Assembly (NCBI GenBank): GCA_963169455.1
Contig: CAUJDW010000125.1
Coordinates: forward strand, 186,001-250,000
Direction of reading: 5' to 3'
Length of the DNA stretch: 64,000 nucleotides
From: Bacteroidota bacterium
GTDB taxonomy: Bacteria; Bacteroidota; Bacteroidia; Chitinophagales; Saprospiraceae
The notes under the pieces were generated by a model, which saw only the letters and a program-made list of their open reading frames with translations, was not told where the DNA came from and ran no database searches. Position 1 is the first letter of the stretch. Every line of letters starts with the position of its first letter. Below are positions 1-11,171 of the stretch, one piece after another. A program made the position numbers and the translations under genes.

Positions 1-542
1 CGCCCCTGATCGCCGTGGACGCCACCCTGAAAAACGGCATGTCGTTCAACGTCGATTACAAGAAATCGCGCCAGCTGGCTCTCAGCACGGTCAACTATCA
101 GCTCAATGAGACCCAGACCAAGGAAATCGTGCTGGGCTTCGGCTACCTGGTGCGCAACCTGGACATTCCTTTCCTGACCGGCAGCAACAAGAAAAAGGGG
201 AGCAGCCGGCAGAAGGAAGAGGAACAGCAGCAACAGGGCAACCGTCAGAACAACCAGGGCGGCGGCCGCGGCCGCGGGCTGCAGGGCAAAGACCTGGACA
301 TCAACTTCAATATGTCGTTGCGCGACGATGTCACTTTCGCGCACCGCCTCGACGAGGGCATCTTCGAGCCTACGCGGGGCAACTACCAGCTGAGCCTCTC
401 GCCTTCGGCCGAGTACCAGCTCAACCGGCGCCTGTCACTGCGCCTGTTCTTCGACTACCGGCGCACCGTGCCGAAGACCTCCGCGGGCTTCCCGCGCACG
501 GATACCTCCGGCGGCATCGTGGTGAGCTTCCAGTTGAATTAA
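1..542 (+). CDS. sprA: Cell-surface protein SprA, C-terminal fragment
   Basis: This is the 3' end of a gene that enters the window from the left; the frame is open to base 3, so no start is visible. SprA is the very large outer-membrane translocon barrel of the type IX secretion system, which exports cargo with C-terminal sorting domains; several such cargos lie in this window. The fragment has alternating strand-like segments typical of a barrel end, including YLVRNLDIPF and LRLFFDYRRTVPKTSAGFPR, and ends SFQLN with a terminal aromatic-rich strand. A low-complexity insert rich in Q, N, G and R (about residues 58-95 of the visible part) interrupts it, presumably an extracellular or periplasmic loop. 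Identification rests on similarity of the terminal motifs to SprA; the rest of the protein cannot be seen. Confidence 0.82.
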   Translation, partial: PLIAVDATLKNGMSFNVDYKKSRQLALSTVNYQLNETQTKEIVLGFGYLVRNLDIPFLTGSNKKKGSSRQKEEEQQQQGNRQNNQGGGRGRGLQGKDLDINFNMSLRDDVTFAHRLDEGIFEPTRGNYQLSLSPSAEYQLNRRLSLRLFFDYRRTVPKTSAGFPRTDTSGGIVVSFQLN

Positions 543-635
543 CAGGCGCTGGGGTAGGGATTCCAGCGCTTTATAGCGCGGGGGTAAGGATTCCAGCGCT
601 TTATAGCGCTGGAATCCCTAGAACCCCAGCGCCTG
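543..635. repeat. Compound inverted repeat at convergent gene ends (palindrome family copy 1)
   Basis: The outer arms CAGGCGCTGGGG (543-554) and CCCCAGCGCCTG (624-635) are a perfect 12-bp inverted repeat. Inside are two tandem left arms (555-579 and 585-609) and one right arm, AGCGCTGGAATCCCTA (605-620). The outer GGGATTCCA/TGGAATCCC half-sites are shared with the copies near 21640, 24522 and 27101. The element lies between the converging ends of sprA and the alkaline phosphatase gene, and bases 618-620 form the phosphatase stop codon. It is likely to fold in RNA of either strand and so could act as a bidirectional terminator or transcript stabiliser (inference). Confidence 0.8.
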
Positions 636-1730
636 TTTCATTTTGGAATAGATGGCCGTATTCTCGTAGAAACCGGCGAAGAGTTCGGCGCCCGGGCCGT
701 AGGCGAAGACGGGGATGAGGGAGGCCGTGTGGCCGTCGGTGGTGAAACCCGCGATCAGGGTGTCCATGGTGGAGCCTGGGTTGATGGCGTAACCGCCGGT
801 TTCGTGGTCGCCGGTAACGATGATCAGGGTTTCGCCGTCCTCCCTGGCGAATTTCAGCATTTCCCCGATGGCCCGGTCGAAGTCGATCATTTCCGAGACG
901 ATGTAGTCGGAGTTGTTATCGTGGCCGCCCCAGTCGATCTGGGCGCCCTCGATCATGAGGAAGAAGCCCTTGTCCCGGCCTCTGGCGTGCAGGAAATCGA
1001 TGGCCAGGTGGCTGGCCAGGAGCAGGTAATTGCGGCCTTTGATAGCGGGCGGGGGGTCCTCTTCCGCCGTGAAATAGGCGAAATTTTTACTGGTGTTCAG
1101 TTTTATCTCGCTAAGGCTTTCACGGAGGTAGTCGCTCGTGTAATAGCCTTTTTTCTGGAGCTCCACATAGAGGTTTCGCTGGTCGGTTTGCCTGCGGGCG
1201 AAGTATTTCAACCCACCCCCGAGGAAGAAGTCAATATCCGTTTTCATGAACTCCAGCGCGATGGCTTCATAGGCTTCGCGGTATGGGACGTGGGCGATGA
1301 AAGCCGCCGGTGTGGCGTGTACGATGGAAGCCGTGGACATCAGCCCGGTCGCCAGGCCGCGGGTTTCTGCTTCTTCGAGGATTGTCCGTACCGGCACGGT
1401 ATCCATATTGACCCCCAGGGCGCCGTTGAAGGTTTTTACGCCGCTGGCAAAGGCCGTGGCGCCTGCCGCCGAATCAGTGATCAGGTTGTCGCCCGAATAA
1501 GCCTTGTGCAGCCCGATAACCGGGAAGCTTTCCAGGTGGAGTTTGTTTCCGTTGCGGTACATGCCCGCGCTGATCTGGGTGAGCCCCATGCCGTCGCCGA
1601 TCATCAGGATGACATTGCGGGGGTGTTTTGGCGGCGCGTTGTGCTCCGATGAGCGGGGAGGGGTTTGCGCCATTTGGTTGCAACTCCACAGGAAGAGCAG
1701 TACAAAGAAAGGCAAATATTTAGCGATCAT
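618..1730 (-). CDS. Alkaline phosphatase (PhoA family), lipoprotein
   Basis: A 370-residue alkaline phosphatase that hydrolyses phosphomonoesters, probably anchored in the cell envelope. The N-terminus is a lipoprotein signal with Cys17 after LLFLWS. Metal and active-site motifs are in the order of the family: VILMIGDGMG (Asp46), ITDSAAGATAFASG (Ser87 as the phosphorylated nucleophile), a central DWGGHDNN metal segment, and TGDHETGG near residue 310. The length is usual for bacterial PhoA-like enzymes. The gene converges on sprA, and its TAG stop codon is part of the inverted repeat at 543-635, so the last codons (KQALGF) are encoded by that repeat. No Pho-regulon genes are adjacent, so phosphate control is not shown by context. 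Confidence 0.92.
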   Translation of the reverse strand: MIAKYLPFFVLLFLWSCNQMAQTPPRSSEHNAPPKHPRNVILMIGDGMGLTQISAGMYRNGNKLHLESFPVIGLHKAYSGDNLITDSAAGATAFASGVKTFNGALGVNMDTVPVRTILEEAETRGLATGLMSTASIVHATPAAFIAHVPYREAYEAIALEFMKTDIDFFLGGGLKYFARRQTDQRNLYVELQKKGYYTSDYLRESLSEIKLNTSKNFAYFTAEEDPPPAIKGRNYLLLASHLAIDFLHARGRDKGFFLMIEGAQIDWGGHDNNSDYIVSEMIDFDRAIGEMLKFAREDGETLIIVTGDHETGGYAINPGSTMDTLIAGFTTDGHTASLIPVFAYGPGAELFAGFYENTAIYSKMKQALGF

Positions 1731-1760
1731 CAGCCGTGTGGTTTTATCCTGCTAAAATTT

Positions 1761-2855
1761 TCAGGCCAAAATAAACCTTTTCCCCGGAAGGGTGCGGACG
1801 AGCCCTTTGAATTCCAGTTCCAGCAGGATGCCGGCCAGTTCGCTGCCGGGTTTGCCCGAAGAGGCGGCCAGGGCGTCGATGCTGGTTCCGTCATCCGGTT
1901 TGAGTAAATCTACGATTATTTTTTCTTCTTCCGTCAGCTCAGTGAACAGCTGTTGCTGTATGGCGCGCGCGCTGTCCAGTTGGTCCCAGCGCATGAGGTA
2001 GGCTACATCTGCGGCTCCTTCGATGAGGGCGGCGCGGTGTGTTTTGATGAGCAGGTTACATCCTTCTGAATAGGGGTCTTTCACGCGGCCCGGGAAAGCG
2101 AAGACGTCTTTGTTGTAATCATTGGCCATTTGTGCGGTGATCATGGAGCCGCCTTTCCGCTGGGTTTCCACGACGATCAGAGCGTCGCACAGGCCGGCGA
2201 TGATGCGGTTGCGCATGGGGAAGTGCTCCCGGTCGGGCAGGGTATTGCCGGGGTATTCGGACAGCAGCCCGCCATTATGCATCATGGCTCTGGCCACGGG
2301 CAGGTGCTGGGGCGGGTATATCTGCTGGAGCCCGTGCCCGAGTACGCCGATGGTGGGCATTCCCAGTTCCAGGCACTTGCGGTGCGCCGTCACGTCGACG
2401 CCGTAGGCCAGCCCGCTGATGATGGCGGCGCCGTAGGGCAGCAGCCCTTCAACCAGCTCTTCGCAGGCGCGAACCCCGTGCGGAGTGGGGCGGCGCGTTC
2501 CGACTATGCCCACCATCCTGTCGGCATTTAGGTTTGCCCGCCCTTTGTAATACAGTATGGCCGGGCTGTCGGGAAAATTGCGAAGCCGGCGGGGGTAGGC
2601 CTCGTCCAGGTAGAAAAGAGCCTGGATCTGATGAGCTTCCAGGAATTCAATTTCCTGTTCGGCGCGGGCCAGGGCTTCTCCGCTCCGGATATTCCGGCCT
2701 ATTTGCTGGCCCACGCCGGGGACTTTCTGCAGTTCGCGCGGGCCCGCCTCGAACACTTCCCTGGCCCCGCCACAGTAACTCACCAGGCTCCGGGCAGTCA
2801 CCGGGCCGACCTGGGGAATGAGCGTGAGCGCGATTTTGTACAGCAAATCATCCAT
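1761..2855 (-). CDS. dprA: DNA-processing protein DprA
   Basis: DprA (Smf) binds incoming single-stranded DNA during natural transformation and loads RecA. The 364-residue protein has an N-terminal helix-hairpin-helix-like region (VGPVTARSLVSYCGGAREVF), then the Rossmann-like DNA-binding fold with VGIVGTRRPTPHG, ISGLAYGVDVTAHR, LGHGLQQIYPPQH and FPMRNRIIAGLCDALIVVE, and a C-terminal winged-helix segment (LLKPDDGTSIDALAASSGKP) resembling the DML1 domain. The ATG at 2855 is chosen because it begins at the family's conserved MDDLLYKIALTL; an in-frame TTG at 2909 would add 18 unconserved residues encoded partly by a small hairpin. The gene is 30 bases upstream of the phosphatase on the same strand, but no functional link is known. 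Confidence 0.95.
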   Translation of the reverse strand: MDDLLYKIALTLIPQVGPVTARSLVSYCGGAREVFEAGPRELQKVPGVGQQIGRNIRSGEALARAEQEIEFLEAHQIQALFYLDEAYPRRLRNFPDSPAILYYKGRANLNADRMVGIVGTRRPTPHGVRACEELVEGLLPYGAAIISGLAYGVDVTAHRKCLELGMPTIGVLGHGLQQIYPPQHLPVARAMMHNGGLLSEYPGNTLPDREHFPMRNRIIAGLCDALIVVETQRKGGSMITAQMANDYNKDVFAFPGRVKDPYSEGCNLLIKTHRAALIEGAADVAYLMRWDQLDSARAIQQQLFTELTEEEKIIVDLLKPDDGTSIDALAASSGKPGSELAGILLELEFKGLVRTLPGKRFILA

Positions 2856-2895
2856 GTCGGTTCGTTTTGGGTAGGGCGCTTGCAGCGGGTTCACG

Positions 2896-2915
2896 CCTGC
2901 CTGCGGCAAGGCAGG
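2896..2915. repeat. Short GC-rich hairpin upstream of dprA
   Basis: CCTGCC (2896-2901) and GGCAGG (2910-2915) are a perfect 6-bp inverted repeat around an 8-base loop. It lies in the 261-base space between the divergent dprA and SH3-protein genes, 40 bases upstream of the dprA start. It could be part of a dprA leader or a small dispersed hairpin; nothing further can be shown. Confidence 0.4.
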
Positions 2916-3116
2916 GTGCGATCCGCGAAAAAGGCCATCGGCGCCGCCCGAAACAGGCTGGCAAGTGCCCGGCTTTTCCTACATTTGTGTAGCTGAAATG
3001 AAAGATGGAAAGTGTTATTTAGAGCAGGCAGGTTTTATGCTTCGCCCTGTTGAGCCATAAACGAAAGGAGCAATTTACATACATTTTTTCAAAAAATCAG
3101 CCTCCAAAAAAAGCTT

Positions 3117-3641
3117 ATGAGTAAGAAGCCCGGTTTGCTGCCGAAACTGGAATTCCTGGTCATCGGCATTCTGTTCTTCGCCTTTCTCCTCTGGGCTATG
3201 TCCAGATGCAACGCCACGAAGCGGGCCTACCAGGAAAAAGCTGCGGCCGAGGCCCGTGATGAAGCGGCCGCCGACTCCCTGGACCGCCTCCTTCTGGAAG
3301 GCTATACGCCATTCGACACGGCGGTTAAACCCAAAGAAGCACCTCCTCCGCCTGCGCCGGGGCCCGGCGAGCGCAGGACGATCCTCTACGTCACTATCGA
3401 TGGCATGAATATGCGCTCGGGCCCGGGCCTGAATTACCGCATCGTCGAGCGCCTGAAACTTTTCGATGAGGTTGAGTTTCTGGGGGAAGTGACCGACAGC
3501 ACGCAGGAGATCAACCTAGGCCAGATCACCACCGACGAGCCCTGGGTAAAGGTCAGAACCCGCAAGGGGAATACCGGCTGGCTGTATGGCGCAGGAGCCA
3601 GTTACTACAAAAAGAAACTGGAAGGGGTGGAAACCGATTGA
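3117..3641 (+). CDS. Membrane-anchored bacterial SH3-domain protein
   Basis: A 174-residue protein with one N-terminal membrane segment (about residues 9-28, LEFLVIGILFFAFLLWAMSR), a charged alanine-rich stalk with a proline stretch (about 60-95), and a C-terminal bacterial SH3 domain (about 98-165). The SH3 signature is TIDGMNMRSGPGLNYRIVER followed by WVKVRTRKGNTGWLYGAGA. Such domains usually bind peptidoglycan peptides or act as scaffolds in the periplasm. The topology predicts the SH3 domain outside the inner membrane. It ends four bases before the converging amidase gene. The specific role is unknown; a second SH3 protein is encoded at 50049. Confidence 0.75.
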   Translation: MSKKPGLLPKLEFLVIGILFFAFLLWAMSRCNATKRAYQEKAAAEARDEAAADSLDRLLLEGYTPFDTAVKPKEAPPPPAPGPGERRTILYVTIDGMNMRSGPGLNYRIVERLKLFDEVEFLGEVTDSTQEINLGQITTDEPWVKVRTRKGNTGWLYGAGASYYKKKLEGVETD

Positions 3642-3645
3642 ACGC

Positions 3646-7609
<3,964 letters not shown>

Positions 7610-7910
7610 CGCCTGTTCAAATCCGTTCGCGTTAGGCCCCGCCTTCGCATCGCTTCGGCGGGCAGCTATGTCTCGATGCGGGATGAGGAGCAAGCCTCTG
7701 GCGCCGCGGGTTCAGGATTTATGGAAAGGCGTTCACGCGCCAGAAGAAACCCAATCCCGGTCAAATTACGAGGCCAGTGTTGCCCTACTGAAGCCGGAAG
7801 GCCACTCGAAGCGGCCAGCCGGTTGAAAAACCAGAAACTTCCAATCGTCCCGGCGGAAAGTGTCCGGAGCTTTGGCTATATTGTCCGGAACCAAACCCAA
7901 AAGTAACGCC
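7610..7910. other. Gene-free stretch after fadH with two weak inverted repeats
   Basis: No convincing coding frame was found in these 301 bases. Just after fadH, CCCGCC (7638-7643) and GGCGGG (7657-7662) form a short GC-rich hairpin with extra internal pairing (TTCG/CGCTTCGG), but without a T-run. TCTGGCGC (7697-7704) and GCGCCAGA (7737-7744) form an 8-bp inverted repeat 32 bases apart. These may help end the fadH transcript; the evidence is weak. Confidence 0.35.
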
Positions 7911-8525
7911 ATGCAGCATATCGAGAACCTCTCTGCACGCATCCTGGCCTTCTGGACGTGGTTTGCGGAAACGGAAAGCGCCATCCGGGAATACTTCACC
8001 GATGAAGAACTCGTTGACAAAGCGGCCCTGATCGAGGCGATCGACAACAGGGTGCTGGACTTCGGTTTGTTTTCCTGGACTATCAGCCAGGGGGCGCACC
8101 GCCCGTTTTGCCTCACCATTTCACCCAACGGGAACGCCGAGCGGCTTCGGATCAGCAAGCTGATCATGCAGTCGGCTCCGCCGCTGCCCGAATGGGAGTT
8201 CAACTACGCCAGGCCGGCGCTGGAACAGGCGCTGGTTTTCAGCCTATACGACGATTTTATGGTGGAGCAGGAGGTCGATGCTTCCCAGTGGCGGTACATA
8301 CTGGAAAAAAGGCCTGACGGCAAGGCCGTAATCATCCTGGAAGCCGGCAATATGCGCCATCTTGACCCCGACACCCGTGCGATAGCCGGTGAACAGGTGG
8401 TGAACAACCTGCTGGGCGAAGAGATCGTGATCGAGCAGGTGCACCGGGTCGAGGTGGTGGAGGAACTGGAGCAGGGCCGGCGGGCCGGGAGCGCTCCGGC
8501 CGAGGCCATGAGGGAATGGGGCTGA
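7911..8525 (+). CDS. Conserved-looking protein of unknown function
   Basis: A 204-residue soluble protein that I do not recognise. It has no signal peptide or membrane segment. The N-terminal part is helical and acidic (FWTWFAETESAIREYFTDEELV), a central part looks strand-rich (DFGLFSWTISQGAHRPFCLTISPNG), and the C-terminal 70 residues include IVIEQVHRVEVVEELEQG. The ATG at 7911 was chosen over an upstream in-frame GTG at 7860 because MQHIENLSARI starts a plausible helix, and bases before it have poor coding character. It stands alone between fadH and a small lipoprotein gene in the same direction. Amino-acid use is like neighbouring genes, so it is likely real. Confidence 0.6.
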   Translation: MQHIENLSARILAFWTWFAETESAIREYFTDEELVDKAALIEAIDNRVLDFGLFSWTISQGAHRPFCLTISPNGNAERLRISKLIMQSAPPLPEWEFNYARPALEQALVFSLYDDFMVEQEVDASQWRYILEKRPDGKAVIILEAGNMRHLDPDTRAIAGEQVVNNLLGEEIVIEQVHRVEVVEELEQGRRAGSAPAEAMREWG

Positions 8526-8603
8526 TGGAAGGATCGGCAATCTTTCCAACGGTTAGAGCATGGGGCGCGTCTTTATTATGTTCAGTAGACAATCCTGCAG
8601 ATC

Positions 8604-9029
8604 ATGAAAAGAAAATATTCTGCGTTGTATCCTGCGGCAGGGCAGGGGAGTATTTGTTTCCTGCTGTTCCTGCTCCTGGCGCTGCCGTTTTTTTCCTGTA
8701 CCAAAAACCCGGAGGATGGCCTTGCCGGGGTGCAGCTTCGCATCGGCAACCTGAGCAGCTTTACCCTTCGCGAGGTGCGGATAGAAACAGGTGGCGGCGG
8801 GGCCGGCCTGTACACCGGCATCGGGCCCGGCGAGCAATCCGAATACCTTAACTTCGATTATACCTACCGCTATGCCTTCGTGGAGGCGATAGTCGGGGCG
8901 GATACCCTCCGGTTGCAGCCAATCGATTATGTCGGGGAACAGAAATTCACCAGCGGGAAATTTACTTTCCAGATCGAACTCATCGGCGATCCGCCGCTCT
9001 ATATGGCCCTCCGCTTCCGGGAAGATTGA
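8604..9029 (+). CDS. Small lipoprotein of unknown function
   Basis: A 141-residue protein with a long n-region and a lipoprotein signal: FLLFLLLALPFFSC, giving an acylated Cys near residue 32. The mature part is about 110 residues, mostly strand-like, with a glycine-rich turn (TGGGGAGLYTGIGPGE). It is probably a periplasm-facing or surface lipoprotein. It lies 78 bases after the preceding unknown gene on the same strand and could be co-transcribed. No family is recognised and no function is proposed. Confidence 0.6.
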   Translation: MKRKYSALYPAAGQGSICFLLFLLLALPFFSCTKNPEDGLAGVQLRIGNLSSFTLREVRIETGGGGAGLYTGIGPGEQSEYLNFDYTYRYAFVEAIVGADTLRLQPIDYVGEQKFTSGKFTFQIELIGDPPLYMALRFRED

Positions 9030-9221
9030 GCCGGCATAGAACGCAGGCCTGGGGCCCGCGAGACTGCAGCCGTAGCCAGCTGGGAGGCCGCTTTGGCCAG
9101 TATTTTACGGGCTCTTGGGTTGGTTTGAAATAGTATGCTGTCAACCTGGATTCAGGTAGGATAATGAGCTGAAATGTCCGTCATTCGGCAATTTTAATAA
9201 GGCATATTTGGCAAAATGGGT

Positions 9222-9229
9222 TAAATTTG
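9222..9229 (+). promoter_or_regulatory. Candidate -7 promoter box TAAATTTG
   Basis: TAAATTTG fits the Bacteroidota -7 consensus TAnnTTTG exactly and lies 55 bases upstream of the retropepsin-like gene at 9285. A TTG at the usual distance for the -33 element was not found, so this is a candidate only. Confidence 0.4.
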
Positions 9230-9284
9230 CCCATTCGCTTGCCATGCGGCCGGGTGGCAGGCGGGTTTCCTAAAGCCTGCGCCT

Positions 9285-10253
9285 ATGCCATACCCTTACA
9301 CCACCCTGTTGGCCCTGTTCTTCCTGCCTCCCCTTCTGTGTGAGGCAAACACCTATAAAATGGCGCAGGAATCCTGCGAACTTTCTTTCATTATCAAGAA
9401 CAAACTCATTCTGGTTGAGGGGCATGCCGACGGGCATGCCGGGTATTTTCTGTTCGATACCGGCGCTTCCGAACTGGTGCTGAACAAGCGTTATTTCGCC
9501 AGGCAGCGCGGCTACAACGCCGGGCATACCTATACGGATGTCCATGGCCGGCGCGCTCAGCACGGCTATGTTTACGTTTCCCGTTTCCGGTGGGGGAGCC
9601 TGGAGCGCGACGGCTTTTACACACCCCGGCTGGACCTTGCGCCCCTGGAAGCGGCCCTTGGAGAACGGATCATCGGCATTATCGGTTACGACGTGCTCCG
9701 GCATGTGGAAGCAGTGGTGGACTACTACGCCGGTTCCATGCAGTTATTCCGCATCGACAGCGCGTCCGAATACCCGGCTGAACCGGGGGCGCCCGACCTG
9801 GAATTCTCCTTCCAGCTCGACGGGCACCTGCCTGTAGTGCGCGGCGCTGCCGGCCCCGTGGGCCGCCTGCGCCTGGGCATCGACTCGGGTACTTCAGTCA
9901 ACCTGATCGAAGCCCGGTTCAGGGAAAAGCTGGAGCCCAATGCCATGCAGCGGCGGACCATACCTCTGCTGGGCGCCGGCGGCGATGAAAAACGGATACC
10001 TTACCTCGTCATGGAAAGCCTCCAGGTGGAGGGCGTTTATGCCGAACAATACAGCCGCGTCGCCTTCAGCGACCTGAGTATGCTACGGAACTATGGTTTT
10101 CAGGTCGACGGGCTGATCGGCGTGAATATTTTTCGCCTCGGGAAGGTTTCCCTCAACTACCAGTCGCGCCGCATCAGGGTGTGGCTGGGGCAAAACGACT
10201 ACACCCTGCGCCTTCAGTTGGCCAGGCCTTTGCCGGTGGCGCGGGCAGGATAG
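9285..10253 (+). CDS. Secreted retropepsin-like aspartic protease family protein
   Basis: A 322-residue exported protein with a cleavable signal (LLALFFLPPLLCEANT). It carries two aspartic-protease active-site motifs: GYFLFDTGASELVLN near residues 50-65 and LRLGIDSGTSVNLIEA near 200-215. Each lobe ends with a hydrophobic-glycine segment (IIGIIGYDVLRH and VDGLIGVNIFRL) like the flap or psi-loop region of pepsin-like folds. Two lobes in one chain resemble the pepsin layout, while each half resembles retropepsin-like bacterial proteins. The family role in Bacteroidota is largely unknown; periplasmic proteolysis is inferred. A TAAATTTG box lies upstream. It is followed by mscS on the same strand after 63 bases. 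Confidence 0.75.
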   Translation: MPYPYTTLLALFFLPPLLCEANTYKMAQESCELSFIIKNKLILVEGHADGHAGYFLFDTGASELVLNKRYFARQRGYNAGHTYTDVHGRRAQHGYVYVSRFRWGSLERDGFYTPRLDLAPLEAALGERIIGIIGYDVLRHVEAVVDYYAGSMQLFRIDSASEYPAEPGAPDLEFSFQLDGHLPVVRGAAGPVGRLRLGIDSGTSVNLIEARFREKLEPNAMQRRTIPLLGAGGDEKRIPYLVMESLQVEGVYAEQYSRVAFSDLSMLRNYGFQVDGLIGVNIFRLGKVSLNYQSRRIRVWLGQNDYTLRLQLARPLPVARAG

Positions 10254-10285
10254 AACCTTTTTCCAAACAATTGCTTTCGGCGATG

Positions 10286-10293
10286 TAAATTTG
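10286..10293 (+). promoter_or_regulatory. Candidate -7 promoter box TAAATTTG before mscS
   Basis: A second exact TAnnTTTG match, 23 bases upstream of the mscS start codon. The predicted leader would be about 15-18 bases. A TTG occurs at 10271-10273, but nearer than the usual -33 spacing. Confidence 0.4.
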
Positions 10294-10316
10294 AGGCGTT
10301 TAAAAAATCGCCGGGA

Positions 10317-11135
10317 ATGGAATTGCAAAACGAGTATCTGGATCATGTCGTAAAGTTGGCCATCGAATACCTGCCGAAGCTGCTGATGGCCCTGCTGTTG
10401 CTTTATTTCGGGTTCAAACTGTCAAACTATCTCGCACGGATACTTGCCCGAACCCTGGAGCGGCTGGGCATGAGTTCAAGCCTGCTGACCTTCACCCGTT
10501 CCCTGGCCAATATCGGCCTGAAGTTGCTGCTGCTCTTTACGGTTGCCGCCGTTGCCGGAGTGGACATCACCGCCTTCGTCGCCGTGCTGGCTGCAGCAGG
10601 CTTTGCCGTCGGGTTGGCCCTGCAGGGGAGCCTGAGCAATTTCGCTGCTGGCATCATCATCGTACTGTTCCGCCCATACAAGGTAGGGGACTGGATCGAG
10701 CTGGACGAGAAGTTCGGGCAGGTGGAGGAAGTGGAGATTTTCAACACCATTATAGTAACACCCGGCCGGAAGACCCTCATCATTCCCAACGGCCGGGTGG
10801 TGGAAAACATCGTCACCAATTATTCCAGGAAGGGCTTTATCCGCCTGGATATCAGGGCAACGATGCCGTACGGCGAAAGTTTTCCCAGGGTGCGCAACAT
10901 CATCTTACAGGAGATGCTGGCCATTGAAAAAGTGCTCAAAAACCCCGTGCCTGAAGTAGGCATAGAGTCCTTCGACAGCCACAATGTCATACTGGCCGTG
11001 CGCCCTTACGCACATCCCGACGATTACTGGCAGGTGATGTTCGAAGCCTACGAACGCATCAAGGCCGCCTTCAACCGGCACGGCATAAGGATAGCCTATC
11101 CGGAGGGCGTGGAACTGGGCACCATTGGTGAATGA
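10317..11135 (+). CDS. Small-conductance mechanosensitive channel, MscS family
   Basis: A 272-residue inner-membrane channel that opens under membrane tension to release solutes in osmotic downshock. The layout is canonical: three membrane helices in the first 100 residues, the pore helix AAAGFAVGLALQGSLSNFAAG with its Gly/Ala packing, then the cytoplasmic beta domain starting LFRPYKVGDWIELDEKFGQV, and the alpha-beta vestibule with TLIIPNGRVVENIVTNYS. The length matches the minimal MscS of about 286 residues. A TAAATTTG box 23 bases upstream may give it its own promoter. The gene converges with the large type IX cargo gene ending at 11172. Confidence 0.93.
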   Translation: MELQNEYLDHVVKLAIEYLPKLLMALLLLYFGFKLSNYLARILARTLERLGMSSSLLTFTRSLANIGLKLLLLFTVAAVAGVDITAFVAVLAAAGFAVGLALQGSLSNFAAGIIIVLFRPYKVGDWIELDEKFGQVEEVEIFNTIIVTPGRKTLIIPNGRVVENIVTNYSRKGFIRLDIRATMPYGESFPRVRNIILQEMLAIEKVLKNPVPEVGIESFDSHNVILAVRPYAHPDDYWQVMFEAYERIKAAFNRHGIRIAYPEGVELGTIGE

Positions 11136-11171
11136 TGCCCAGCCGGCGCCTTCTGCAGTTTATTTTATGCG

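Noticed and set aside
7676..7906. Possible small gene between fadH and the next gene
   Set aside because: The predicted 76-residue product is basic and irregular, with no hydrophobic or structural pattern, and shares bases with a competing frame; it looks like chance.
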